The notes beneath the pieces were generated by a model, which was not told the DNA's origin, searched no databases, and saw only the letters and a program-made list of their open reading frames with translations. A stretch of DNA of 64,000 bases from Sacculina carcini (Eukaryota; Arthropoda; Thecostraca; Sacculinidae), in assembly GCA_916048095.2 (NCBI GenBank), contig OU696577.1, positions 5,631,440 through 5,695,439 of the forward strand, given 5' to 3'. A program made the translations under genes and the position numbers. Positions 33,340-44,020 of this stretch are shown piece by piece; positions within the stretch are counted from its first letter, which is position 1, and every line of letters starts with the position of its first letter.

Positions 33340-33881
33340 ATATCGCCCTATGAACATATTAGCCACAAGCGCCCGAGTACTCCCATACTCTGCAATAGAG
33401 CAATATGTTCACCTCGGCCAGTGTAGTATCAAAGGCGTACCAAGTGCGGTGAGTGCGACTGCGGTTTGTGGCCAATATGGTCACTTTTCACCATAGCGTA
33501 ATTTCAGTGGTTTTCAACACAACACACGAGTTTATACACTACAGGTAGCTAGCACATAACGCACTGTGTGGTTATTGATTAGGTTAGGTTAGGTTGGTCA
33601 GGTTAGGTCAAGTTTGGTTAGGTCAGCTTACTGAGCTTAGTCAATAACCACACACAGTACGTTAAGTGCTAGTCATCTGTTGTATACGAACTCGTGTGTT
33701 GTGTTGAAAACCACTGAAATTACGCTATGGTGAAAAGTGAACATATTGGCCACACGCCGCAGTCGCACTCACAGCACTTGGTACGCCTTTGATACTACAC
33801 TGGCCGAGGTGAACATATTGCCCTATTGCAGAGTATGGGAGTACTCGGGCACTTGTGGCTAATATGTTCATAGGGCGATAT
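33340..33881. mobile_element. foldback MITE with ~240-bp inverted arms
   Basis: 33340-33577 and 33645-33881 are inverted copies (termini atatcgccctatgaacatat) with few mismatches, including shared motifs tagtatcaaaggcgtacc and ccatagcgtaatttcagtgg. It has no coding capacity. The central 60 bp is TTAGG-rich. A target duplication is not clear; outer agtac/gtact pairs sit 1-4 bp outside the arms. Confidence 0.85.
33578..33633 (+). repeat. TTAGG-rich loop of the foldback element
   Basis: Three consecutive TTAGG units and two more nearby. TTAGG is the canonical arthropod telomere repeat, but the tract is too short to be a telomere. Confidence 0.6.
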
Positions 33882-34241
33882 TGTACTAGATCTGATTGTG
33901 TCAGCGAGAATGTGACGAGTCAATGGGAGTCTTGGTGTGACGTTGGTCTAGTGTGCGGTGTTTTGTGTGGCGATAGTTTTTTCAGTGAATTTCGCGTATG
34001 TCTAGTGGTTTTACGTGCGGGTATGAGATAATCTTGTCTGCCTTATTCTTCTCTGTTGTTTTTGCTCGCGTCGCCTGAGCTCTTGTGCGGCTTTTATTTC
34101 CAGTTACATATCATCGATTAAATTGTCATTAAATACATCGTTCACATTACACCTATAACAGACCTGAAGCAGAAATTCAAGAACTTTTCACAAATATATC
34201 AATAATTAGAAAGTGTAAAATGAAAAACAATGCCGAAAATG

Positions 34242-34253
34242 GCCGAAATAGCT
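34242..34253 (-). promoter_or_regulatory. primer-binding site beside H-family LTR
   Basis: gccgaaatagct directly abuts the LTR start at 34254, as in Element 1 and the LTRs at 39372 and 41147. On the element strand it reads AGCTATTTCGGC. Confidence 0.6.
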
Positions 34254-34502
34254 TGTAGAAGTAGGAGACAATTTTAAGAAAACATAATCAATACGTATTT
34301 AGACAGGCGCGCGTGGGACAGCGATGTCCCACGCGCACCTACAAGACCACGCCACTCGCAATCCCACTCAGAACACGACTCCCCTCCCGCTGCTCGAGCA
34401 GCGCACTCCCCTTGCACGCTCTCTCTCCAAACACACACCCTCGCTCTCTCGATGATTCATCGCATTCGTTGCCATGATGCACGAGCACAGTCGTCTGTCA
34501 CA
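34254..34502 (-). repeat. H-family LTR, copy 6
   Basis: Element-strand ends TGTGACAG...TTCTACA. It contains the GC-rich hairpin at 34305-34340. The internal part would lie below 34242, but no coding sequence of it is recognisable there. Confidence 0.65.
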
Positions 34503-35208
34503 GCTAGAGATGTGACCTAAATAACCGACGGCTTAAAAAAATCGTTTCTTGGCAAAAGACCTCGACAAAAAACTCGTTTATTGTTTTTTTGAAGTTATGC
34601 CAATAATTCAAAATATAGAAATGATATATTTGGGATATTAAATAAATTATTTTTATCAACACATGAGTTTGTGGCGTCGTGAAGCCACGTTGAACACGAG
34701 GAAGACACGGCAAGAAAAGTCAATTGCAGGCGAGATTGTAGGCGCCATTCGTTCCATGTAAATATTAATGTGTTATATTCTTGTATTTAGGCGCACACTT
34801 ATATTATATATATACATGCTACGTTATTCGTTAAACTGTGGTATAAATTTGATGAAAAATGTTCTAGCACGTTATTCCAAACTATTGTATGCGCGAAACA
34901 TGTGTAGTGTATTGAACCATGTCCTAGGGAACCACACATAATTAAAACATATTCTTGTTTTGTGTTTAAATGTTTTGTATGTATGCATAAGTGACGTTAG
35001 TATAGTTTTTGAATTGTGTACGTTCATGTTGGCTTGTTCATATGCATCAACGTGCATGTGTATTTGCTGTTCATATGTGTTGCCTATTTAGATATACTGT
35101 AATGTATTGTGCATGTGGATGTACGTGTTGCACCCCGGTCCTCTATTCATTTAGTCGCGTGCTTTGCGCAAAAGCACAACCGTTTAGACCAATATCAGCT
35201 CGAGTTTA
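34503..35208. other. unassigned AT-rich region
   Basis: No gene or repeat recognised. Confidence 0.4.
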
Positions 35209-35262
35209 TGTGGTTGTCGGACACACTTCCGGCGCGCTCCGACAACGGCATGAATCATCGGG

Positions 35263-35272
35263 CTATATAAGG
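35263..35272 (+). promoter_or_regulatory. TATA box of Element 5
   Basis: gctatataagg lies about 400 bp before the gag ATG, in the place expected for LTR-driven transcription. Confidence 0.5.
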
Positions 35273-35487
35273 GGGCGCAGAATGCTGAGTGAAATCATTG
35301 TTCCTGCGCACTCGCCACTCTCTCCAGCAACACTGCAAGCACACCTCCAGCTGCTCCTCTGCAATACTCGCCTTGTGTTTAATGTTATTTCGCCGTGCTG
35401 TTTTGCCAGTCTACGCTGTACTTGCTAATACACTGGAAAAACCCAGCTGCTTTTTCTGCACTGTAACGTATCCATAGCATCTCTTCA

Positions 35488-35591
35488 CGCCTTTTTAAAG
35501 GCGCACTCGTTTAGCGATTACACCTCATATGCGCCTTTATAAAGGCCAATTTTGTCAACGAATTCCGCAATGTTACGCCTTGCTAAAGGCG
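35488..35591 (+). repeat. three GCCTTT-n-AAAGGC palindromes
   Basis: cgcctttttaaaggcg (35488-35503), gcgcctttataaaggcc (35531-35547) and cgccttgctaaaggcg (35576-35591) recur every ~44 bp in the leader. The third is also in the copied segment at 38328-38452. Confidence 0.8.
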
Positions 35592-35668
35592 ACTAATTAG
35601 TGAATTTTTGCGCAATCGCGGTGGCCGTGTGCAGCACTCCGTGCAGCTGGTTTTTCACGACGGTTGCC

Positions 35669-36592
35669 ATGGCCACCAACAGTGGTGACTCCCGGCTTGC
35701 GGACACTTTCGAGAGTGCCATGTCCCCTGACGCAACTGCGCAAGCGGCTACTTCCGAAGTACGCCCTATGGCTACATTCCGCCTGCCACCATTTTCAGCC
35801 GAGGAACCAGAGATGTGGCTCATTCAGGTTGAGTGCGCATTCGATATCGCTGGGATTTCATCTGACGAGACCCGCTTCAAGATGATTGTGGCAAATCTTC
35901 CCATCACAGTGGCAGCTCAAGTGAAGGATGTCATTCGCACATCAAGATCCTTCGCTGCGTTGAGTACCGCCCTGCAGTCTCGTCTGGCACAATCGCTTAC
36001 GTCTCGCCTGGAAGCTCTGATTTCACGACAACAGCTGGGCGACCAACGACCATCGAAGCTACTGCGCTCCATGCGCAACGAGCTGGCAGCGGTAGGCGAC
36101 ACGCCAGAAGACACCGGCTTACTGCGCACGCTGTTTTCACGGCGATTACCCCAAGGGACACGAGCAGCACTGTCCCTTCTGCCAACATCTGCTCACCTCG
36201 ACGAGCTGGCCAACGCCGCCGATCGCTACCTGGAGGCTACACAAGCAGCCCAAGCAGTGGCAGCTATTTCTCCTACGGCACCATCATCTAACGACAACAT
36301 GGCTGTCCTGCTCGCCAAAATTGAACAACTCGAGCTTTCACACAAACGCATTGAATCGGAAATGGCAGCCCGCGACAAGGCGACAAGGCCAAATTACGAG
36401 CGTTTCCCGGCAAGACACAGGAGCAACTCACGAGACAGAATTCGGCGCCGTTACCCATCACCGTATGCTCGCTCACGAGACAGCTCACCGGTACGCCGTA
36501 GCATGAACCAACCACGTATGTGTTTTTATCATGCCCGGTTCGGCTCATCAGCGCGTCGCTGCACGCCTCCTTGCTCGTGGCATTTCAACTAA
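35669..36592 (+). CDS. gag: Element 5 gag
   Basis: 307 codons from the ATG at 35669, chosen for its GCCATGG context and because it starts [14 protein letters not shown]; the frame extends 23 codons upstream from a non-ATG. Core: [41 protein letters not shown] basic Arg/Ser region precedes the finger [18 protein letters not shown]. The ending CAT TTC AAC TAA corresponds to the CAT TTA AAC TGA of Element 2, so the slippery heptamer has decayed to T TTC AAC. Confidence 0.88.
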   Translation: MATNSGDSRLADTFESAMSPDATAQAATSEVRPMATFRLPPFSAEEPEMWLIQVECAFDIAGISSDETRFKMIVANLPITVAAQVKDVIRTSRSFAALSTALQSRLAQSLTSRLEALISRQQLGDQRPSKLLRSMRNELAAVGDTPEDTGLLRTLFSRRLPQGTRAALSLLPTSAHLDELANAADRYLEATQAAQAVAAISPTAPSSNDNMAVLLAKIEQLELSHKRIESEMAARDKATRPNYERFPARHRSNSRDRIRRRYPSPYARSRDSSPVRRSMNQPRMCFYHARFGSSARRCTPPCSWHFN

Positions 36593-38327
36593 CAAGCCAC
36601 CAACACATCGCGCAGTGCACTGGTGGCTCACGTACAAGCGCACCTCTTCTCTTCATCAAAGACGAGACATCCGGCCGTCGGTTCCTGATTGATACAGGCG
36701 CACAAGTCAGTGTAGTGCCTAGAAACTTTGTACCGCGACGCACCAAGCTGCAGACACCACGACCAGACCAACAACTTCAAGCTGCTAATGGCTCGAAAAT
36801 TTCCGTCTTCGGTACGTACGAAGCCACAATGGTCTTTAATTATCGCACGTTCGTCTGGTGCGTGCTTGTACCCGACGTCAGCATGCCCATACTCGGCACT
36901 GATTTTCTCGCCGCTAATGAACTGGTTGTCGACGTCTCCAAGAAGCAGCTGTTGCACAAAGGTCACGTGTGCGCCAACGTGTCAGCCTCACATATCGCTT
37001 CACCAGGCATACGCTTTGTCAATGGCAGCGATTCCAGCCCATACAAACGCTTACTCGCATCTTTCCCTGAGATCACTCAAGAGCGCGCAACTGGTGCAGT
37101 CAAGCACAATGTGACGCACCACATCGTGACCAAGGGCCCACCGATCCACATTCGTCCTCGGCGTTTAGCCTCCGATAGAGCCAGCATCGCCAGGCAAGAA
37201 TTTGACAAAATGCTGCGCTTGGGTATCATTCAACCGTCCAAGAGTGCTTGGTCATCGCCTCTCCACATGGTACCCAAGAAATTGCCCGGCCAATGGAGAC
37301 CGTGTGGCGACTACCGGGCACTCAACGCACAAACGCTTCCGGACCGATACCCACTACCGTACCTGCGAGACTTTTCTGCAAAACTCAGTGGCTGCAACGT
37401 ATTCTCAACAGTGGACCTGGTTCGCGCATACCACCAGATCCCCGTTGAACCAGCAGACGTCGCAAAGACAGCCATCGCCACGCCATTTGGTCTGTACGAG
37501 ATGGTGCGAATGCCATTCGGCCTGCGCAACGCCGGTTCAACGTTCCAGCGTTTCATCGACGAAGTTCTGCGCGGTGTTGACGGCTGCTTCGCATATCTCG
37601 ATGACATTTTGGTGGCATCAACAAACGAAGACGAGCATCTAGGACACCTCCGCGCCTTGTTTCAGAAATTGCAGTCCTACGGCGTAGTGATCAACAGAGA
37701 CAAGTGTGTATTTGGTCGCGACACGGTCTCTTTCCTCGGACATCGTGTCACACCCGGCGGAATTTTCCCACTCGACGACAAGGTGCGTGCAATCAGGGAA
37801 TTCCCACAGCTGACCAGTCAGTCTCAGCTTCGCCGGTTTCTGGGTATGGTGGCGTATTATCACCGTTTTATACCCAACGCAGCTGCCATACTACAACCCT
37901 GCACACTCTTCTGACACACCGCGCCAAACGGTCCAAAGCCCCGGTAGCATGGACACAACAGAGCCTCGACAGCTTCAATGCAGCTAAAACAGCTCTAGCC
38001 GACCGTAGTATGCTTGCACATCAAATCCCCGGTGCTCCCTTGAGTATCCTGGTCGACGCGTCGGACACTGGTGTCGGCGGAGTACTGCAGCAGCACACCA
38101 ATGGTGAGTGGCAGCCTCTCAGCTACTTTTCAAAGACGCTGACGTCTACTGAACGGCGATACAGCACATTCGGCAGAGAACTGCTCGGAGTGTACATGGC
38201 CATTCGCCACTTCCGCTACACGATCGAAGGGCGTGACGTGGTCGTGTTCACCGATCACCGCCCTCTCGTGCATGCCCTGCCTTCAGTGTCAGAGAAATAC
38301 TCGCTTCGCGAGTTGCGGCATTTGGAT
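36571..38327 (+). pseudogene. Element 5 pol: protease, RT, RNase H (truncated)
   Basis: The -1 frame relative to gag. Protease [17 protein letters not shown] with [26 protein letters not shown] and catalytic YLDD near 37591-37602 ([12 protein letters not shown]). A frameshift near 37895-37910 switches to the frame carrying RNase H (ILVDASDTGVGGVL, FTDHRPLVHAL). The sequence stops after RHLDF at 38327, where the leader copy begins, so the C-terminal part of RNase H and all of integrase are missing. Confidence 0.88.
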
Positions 38328-38452
38328 TTCAACGAATTCCGCAATGTTACGCCTTGCTAAAGGCGACTAATTAGTGAATTTTTGCGCAATCGCGGTGGCC
38401 GTGTGCAACACTCCGTGTAGCTGGTTTTTCACGACGGTTGCCATGGCCATCA
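38328..38452 (+). repeat. copied leader/gag start fused to pol
   Basis: Nearly identical to 35556-35680, including the third palindrome and the gag ATG. It is fused in place of the deleted pol end, with only a few bases of homology at the junction. Confidence 0.85.
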
Positions 38453-38943
38453 ACAAGATCACAATAAAAGCTAATACCAGCGAATCAGGGCGAATGCCTG
38501 TTGACCGGCAGTGTGCCGTGTTATATCAGCTCGGTCATGTGACCTTTCACACGGTCACATGACCATTCACACGGTCATATTCCCACACACACACCTAAAC
38601 GCGTTCACCAATACAAAAGGATACACACATACATAATAGTTCAGTAGACACATACACACCGCACACACACCACTGACCCAAGACTAACTACACACAGACA
38701 TACACTTGACATACATACACACCAGACACGCATACAGACGAGCGAAACGTACACACACGACAGGACACACTAACATTTTCGCAAACATACAAACAATGCG
38801 AAACATGATACACCACAAGTTATTCATGCTATTAGTGACCCTATCAAATTGAATTGTCATTGAATACGCACAATAAAAGTGTGTGTGTGTGTGAATAATG
38901 TGTCTGAATGTCCTAATATCATTGTTTGCACGGTACTATGCGG
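38453..38943. other. CA-rich unassigned region
   Basis: Holds a short cacacggtcacatgacc inverted phrase and scattered CA runs; no gene. Confidence 0.5.
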
Positions 38944-39371
38944 CACTTCTATGTACAGTACAGCTTTGCATTCAATTATTGAATTAATCATTGTGTAAGA
39001 AAGCAGGGTTCGAGAACCGTTTCTTTCTGTAAAAAACATGAAACTGTTTAAAAAAAACAATAACAGGTGGCATAATTTTATGATTTACTATGACGTACTA
39101 TGACGCTAAAAATTTCATCTTCAGCATAATTTCTTTCAACATATCAATTATTTGCAAGTATAAACAAGAACAACAACAACAACGTATATTTATAGCGCAT
39201 ATAAATAACATACACGCGAGCCAAGCACAAAAATGAGACACGACGATAATGGGAGGCGTGGTCGCAGCATCAACACAAATATGCGACATGTATAGTGAAC
39301 ACAAGGCAAACAAGTAAACGATGGAACCGAAGAGATAGTTAAATATTCACACAAGAGGGATGAGACTGTCA

Positions 39372-39716
39372 TGTGATCGTGTATTGTTGAATTGTGTATT
39401 GTGTGCGAGAGAGTGTGTGAGCGAGTGTGTATAGTTGTGTCGGTGTCTGTGTATGAGTTTGTCGAGTGTTCATGCCCCGCGGCGGCGAGAGAGTGACCGG
39501 CTCGCCGCTGATTGGTTGTTTCGGTGGATGTGAAGCCTGTGCGTGTGTGTGTGTGCGTGCTCCCGTGTCACAGTGTGAGCGTGAATGCGTGTTGAGGAGT
39601 CTTGTTCGTGGTGCGGTTGTGGCGTGACGTCTTGTAGGCGCGCGTGGGGTAGTGATGCCCACGCGCGCCTGTCTGAATATATCTTAGTGTTTTTGTTTTC
39701 GTTACAAGCTATTTCG
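39372..39716 (+). repeat. H-family LTR, copy 1
   Basis: TGTGATCG...GTTACA, followed directly by AGCTATTTCGGC (39717-39728). Hairpin at 39636-39670. Confidence 0.78.
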
Positions 39717-39728
39717 GCACCTTTTTGT
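39717..39728 (+). promoter_or_regulatory. tRNA-Phe 5'-end type primer site
   Basis: AGCTATTTCGGC immediately after the LTR, as in Element 1. Confidence 0.6.
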
Positions 39729-40376
39729 TTTGGAAGTGGTTTTTGTCTGCGACCCGGCTTCAGCAGCGGAGACAGTGCCCTCAAGTATTAGCAGTGGCCT
39801 GGAATATTTGGTGGGGGTGCTCGGCAGCATGTCAGGTTGGTGTGTATGGGGACGACAGGAGAGCAGGGTGCCGGCAGGAGGCAGCGGGGGAGCTGCGGCC
39901 GAGGGTCGCTCGTCGTCCCGCCTGCACTGGTGTTGGACTCGCCACCGGGCAGCTAGAAGATCGCTGGTGGAGGCTGCTGGTACTGGAGGGCATGTGAGAC
40001 ATAGGAGCTGCTGAAGCCAGAGGAGAAATGACGATAGACAACGACGGCGTGGCCTGCGTGTGCGGCGACGTCACGGCTGTCTGCGGCAGGGTGCTGAACA
40101 GCACTGGAGATGACGGGAGCATAGTGGATGCTGGGGTCGTGGTGTTGTGCCCTGTCGCGGCAGCCGGCGATGAAGAGGACGGCAGGCTGCGGTGGAGCAC
40201 CGAGCACGGGCGAGGCGGGATCGTGGTGGACGCTAGGGCCTGACGTGTTGTGCTTCGCCGCCGCCAAGGAGTGTGCGTCTGGTGGAGGCCGTCGTCGAGT
40301 TAGGTTTTTTTGTTTTGTTGATTTCTCTGGTTTGCGTCTTTTGTTTTACGTTTTTCACTGTTGTCTACTATTCAGT

Positions 40377-40715
40377 ACGTCGCGTTGTAGGCTGAACAAA
40401 GGAACGAAAAAAATGTATTCACCATCATCAACTCAATCACACCGTATTCACCGTACCATCTCTCACACTCGCAACACCCCAAGCTCCACTGACCCACGCC
40501 ATTTTCCACATTGCAAAAGCGTCCTGCAAATTCTATTCCAAGCGATCCGATTGCACATACGCACATGCGCACAGGCTCGCACATACACACACGCACATAC
40601 ACACACACACATGCACACAACAACGCGCAGACATTTGCAGAACCATTCATTCTAATTATATGCAACACTGAATGCAACTGAATGACCAAATCGGTCAACT
40701 ATACATATCAAATTA
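40377..40715. other. unique spacer between duplicates
   Basis: CA-rich, no gene; the only part of 38944-42151 not duplicated. Confidence 0.6.
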
Positions 40716-41146
40716 CACTTCTATGTGCAGTACAGCTTTGCATTCAATTATTGAATTAATCATTGTGTACGAAAGCAGGGTTTGAGAACCGTTTCTTTCT
40801 GTAAAAAACATGAAACTGTTTAGAAAAAAAAATAACAGGTGGCATAATTTTATGATTTACTATGACGTACTATGACGCTAAAAATTTCATCTTCAGCATA
40901 ATTTCTTTCAACATATCAATTATTTGCAAGTATAAACAACAACAACAACAACAACAACGTATACTTATAGCGCATATAAATAACATACACGCGAGCCAAG
41001 CACAAAAATGAGACACGACGATAATGGGAGGCGTGGTCGCAGCATCAACACAAATATGCGACATGTATAGTGAACACAAGGCAAACAAGTAAACGATGTA
41101 ACCGAAGAGATAGTTAAATATTCACACAAGAGGGATGAGACTGTCG

Positions 41147-41481
41147 TGTGATCGTGTATTGTTGAATTGTGTATTGTGTGCGAGAGAGTGTGTGAGCGAG
41201 TGTGTATAGTTGTGTCGGTGTCTGTGTATGAGTTTGTCGAGTGTTCATGCCCCGCGGCGGCGTGAGAGTGACCGGCTCGCCGCTGATTGGTTGTTTCGGT
41301 GGATGTGAAGCCTGTGCGTGTGTGTGTGTGCGTGCTCCCGTGTCACAGTGTGAGCATGAATGCGTGTTGAGGAGTCTTGTTCGTGGTGCGGTTGTGGCGT
41401 GACGTCTTGTAGGCGCGCGTGGGGCAGTGATGCCCACGCGCGCCTGTCTGAATATATCTTAGTGTTTTTGTTTTCGTTACA
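41147..41481 (+). repeat. H-family LTR, copy 2
   Basis: As copy 1; hairpin at 41411-41445. Confidence 0.8.
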
Positions 41482-41493
41482 AGCTATTTCGGC
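41482..41493 (+). promoter_or_regulatory. tRNA-Phe 5'-end type primer site
   Basis: AGCTATTTCGGC directly after the LTR. Confidence 0.6.
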
Positions 41494-42187
41494 GCCTTTT
41501 TGTTTTGGAAGTGGTTTTTGTCTGCGACCCGGCTTCAGCAGCGGAGACAGTGCCCTCAAGTATTAGCAGCGGCCTGGAATATTTGGTGGGGGTGCTCGGC
41601 AGCGTGTCAGGTTGGTGTGTATGGGGACGACAGGAGAGCAGGGTGCCGGCAAGAGGCAGCGTGGGAGCTGCGGCCGAGGGTTGCTCGTCGTCCCGCCTGC
41701 ACTGGTGTTGGACTCGCCGCCGGGCAGCTAGAAGATCGCTGGTGGAGGCTGCTGGTACTGGAGGGCATGTGAGACATAGGAGCTGCTGAAGCCGGAGGAG
41801 AAATGACGATCGACAACGACGGCGTGGCCTGCGTGTGCGGCGACGTCACGGCTGTCTGCGGCAGGGTGCTGAACACCACTGGAGATGACGGGAGCATAGT
41901 GGATGCTGGGGTCGTGATGTTGTGCCCTGTCGCGGCAGCCGGCGATGAAGAGGACGGCAGGCTGCGGTGGAGCACCGAGCACGGGCGAGGCGGGATCGTG
42001 GTGGACGCTAGGGCCTGACGTGTTGTGCTTCGCCGCCGCCAAGGAGTGTGCGTCTGGTGGAGGCCGTCGTCGAGTTAGGTTTTTTTGTTTTGTTGATTTC
42101 TCTGGTTTGCGTCTTTTGTTTTGCGTTTTTCACTGTTGTCTACTATTCAGTTCGTTTTTGTTTTCTTAAAAACAGGTGGAGGTGTCG

Positions 42188-42524
42188 TGTGATCGAGTAT
42201 TGTGTAATTGTGTATTGTGTGCGAGAGTGTGTGAGCGAGTGTGTATAGTTGTGTCGGTGTCTGTGTATGAGTTTGTCGAGTGTTCATGCCCCGCGGCGGC
42301 GAGAGAGTGACCGGCTCGCCGCTGATTGGTTGTTTCGGTGGATGTGAGGCCTGTGCGTGTGTGTGTGTGTGTGCGTGGTCCCGTGTCACAGTGTGAGCGT
42401 GAATGCGTGTTGAGGAGTCTTGTTCGTGGTGCGGTTGTGGCGTGACGTCTTGTAGGCGCGCGTGGGGCAGTGATGCCCACGCGCGCCTGTCTGAATATAT
42501 CTTAGTGTTTTTGTTTTCGTTACA
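42188..42524 (+). repeat. H-family LTR, copy 3
   Basis: TGTGATCG...GTTACA; hairpin at 42454-42488. It is followed by gaaacaatag, not the primer site, as expected of a 3' LTR. Confidence 0.8.
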
Positions 42525-42543
42525 GAAACAATAGAGGATTATA

Positions 42544-42870
42544 TGTAAAAGCAAACAAAAAATTTAGATATATGCCAGACAGGCGCGCGTGGGCATCACC
42601 GCCCCACGCGCGCTCACAAGACGTCACACGCCGACAACACTTCGAACACGACTCCTAGCTCACACCGTGACACACGGGAGCACACACGGACACACACACG
42701 CACACAGTCCTCATCCGCCGCAACAACCAATCAACGGTGAGCCGGTCATTCACTCGCCGCAGCGGGTCATGGACAATTCACAAAAACATACACACAGCTA
42801 TACACAACTATACACACTTGCTCACACACTCTCGCACGCAATACGCAATTCAACTGTACACTATCACACA
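42544..42870 (-). repeat. H-family LTR, copy 4 (inverted)
   Basis: More diverged. Element-strand ends TGTGTGATAG...CTTTTACA; hairpin at 42581-42614. Lies head-to-head with copy 3. Confidence 0.7.
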
Positions 42871-43274
42871 TAGATACATTAACACGTTCACGTGTTGCAA
42901 CCCCCCTGGGTCTGGCGAACGACACAATGGGGGACGACAACACAATATATATTCACAAGAGATCACAGTTCAGAGGCGGTTACTTACTGTGGCGAAGCAA
43001 AACACAAGCAATGGTGAACAACAGAGCGAGCCAGCAACAGGGTGAGTTCTGTGGACTGGTTGTGGAAGAGTGTATCTGTCGGTGTTTTATACGTCGCTGG
43101 CGTGTGTGATTGGGAATGTGTGTGTATGTGCGTATGTTGTCGCCTGGTGTTCTGGGTCACATATGGTCTGGGCGCACGGCTGTGGACCAGATGTTGCCCT
43201 CGATGGCTGCTGCATCCCTGGGTGAGGATGTGGTCAGGCGGATGCGAACCAGATGTTGGCCCTGACACTGAAGA

Positions 43275-43440
43275 GGGTTGGTGCGCACTGACTGGTGTTT
43301 GTACGTGGTGTATGTCTGTGTGCAGGGGACATACACCTCCGGGACGCGACACTGTACCGGGTTGGTGCGCGTTGGCTGGTGTTTGTACGTGATGTATGTC
43401 TGTGTGCAGGGGACATACACCTCCGGGACGCGAACCGCTG
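43275..43440 (+). repeat. two-copy ~85-bp tandem repeat
   Basis: gggttggtgcgc...ggacatacacctccgggacgcga occurs twice in a row. The surrounding 42871-43586 shows no gene. Confidence 0.8.
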
Positions 43441-43586
43441 AAGCGCTGGTAGAGTGTGTGTTTGTGGTGTATGGGAAAATGTGTTTGACCTACATTTGCA
43501 CAGGCGCCACACACGCACACACAATCTCAGTCAACGTAGACACAATCTCTCACACACACTCTCTCACTGCACTCAATCACACTACA

Positions 43587-44015
43587 TTATAGTTTGGCAT
43601 CAGGCGTCAGAGAGTGAGTGACAGGCTCAAATGATAAAGAGAATATGTATTTGAGTAGGCAAGAGGTGAATGAAACGTAGGAAGAAGAGATAAGAATGTG
43701 AGAGGGGAGCCAGTTATAGAAGCGAGGTGCGAAAAAAGAGAAGGATTTTGCCGACCAGCAGGATTCATTTATAGCTCGAGGACAGTTTAGAGGGCGAGTG
43801 ATACGAGGGGACAAGTGTGAGGACAGAGAAAGAAGGCGAACTAGATAATGAGGCTGGCCTATACCATGTAATAATTTGAAAATCATGCAGGCAATCTTGT
43901 AGTGTACACGTGGGATGATGGATAGCCAGCTGAATTGATAAAGATATTGAGAAGTGTGACGGCAAGAAAGAGGAGACAACACAAATCTGCAGGATTGATT
44001 CAGGACCGATTGGAG
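43587..44015 (-). pseudogene. LINE ORF2 C-terminal part
   Basis: Reads FSWLSIIPRVHYKIACMIFKLL, then WSAKSFSFFAPRFYNWLPSHIL, the conserved tail of APE-type LINE polymerases. It ends PDAKL at a stop at 43587. Separated from the RT by the solo LTR. Confidence 0.82.
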
Positions 44016-44020
44016 AACTG

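Larger units (their letters stand above)
35209..38452 (+). mobile_element. Element 5: truncated Gypsy of the Element 2/8 lineage
   Basis: Promoter-like region, leader, gag, and pol up to RNase H on the plus strand; integrase and 3' LTR are missing. Pol stops abruptly at 38327 and is joined to a second copy of the leader/gag start. A 5' LTR of roughly 35209-35432 (TGT...ACA) is guessed only from its ends and the TATA box, because no partner LTR exists. Confidence 0.7.
38944..40376 (+). repeat. segmental duplication, copy 1
   Basis: About 1.43 kb, almost identical to 40716-42151. It contains flanking DNA, one H-family LTR, the PBS-like site and non-coding internal sequence. Weak open frames on both strands (up to 122 codons, low complexity) are duplicated with it and have no recognisable domain. 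Confidence 0.92.
40716..42151 (+). repeat. segmental duplication, copy 2
   Basis: See copy 1. Differences include a longer CAA run and scattered substitutions. Confidence 0.92.
41147..42524 (+). mobile_element. non-autonomous H-family LTR element
   Basis: LTR 41147-41481, primer site 41482-41493, about 0.7 kb of non-coding internal DNA ending in a purine-rich caggtggaggtg tract, and LTR 42188-42524. There is no gag or pol, so it must depend on another element; Element 1 shares its unusual primer site and is the obvious candidate helper. No target duplication is visible (gtcg versus gaaa), so recombination between copies is likely. Confidence 0.7.

Noticed and set aside
33578..33633. telomere or telomere-associated DNA
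   Set aside because: Only five TTAGG units in the loop of a foldback element.
34242..34253. possible tRNA-Phe gene or pseudogene at the GCCGAAATAGCT sites
   Set aside because: Only the first 12 bases match; no D-, anticodon or T-arm sequence follows at any of the sites.
31384..34502. single complete Element 1-type transposon ending in the LTR at 34254
   Set aside because: The pol fragment is on the plus strand while the LTR and its primer site are oriented to the minus strand, so they cannot be the two parts of one element.
39725..40267. ORFs of 90-175 codons on both strands in the duplicated H-family internal region
   Set aside because: Overlapping frames on both strands, low complexity Ser/Pro or Gly/Val content, no domain; best explained by GC-rich non-coding DNA.
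43275..43440. CRISPR-like array
   Set aside because: Only two ~85-bp direct copies without spacers, in a eukaryotic repeat region.
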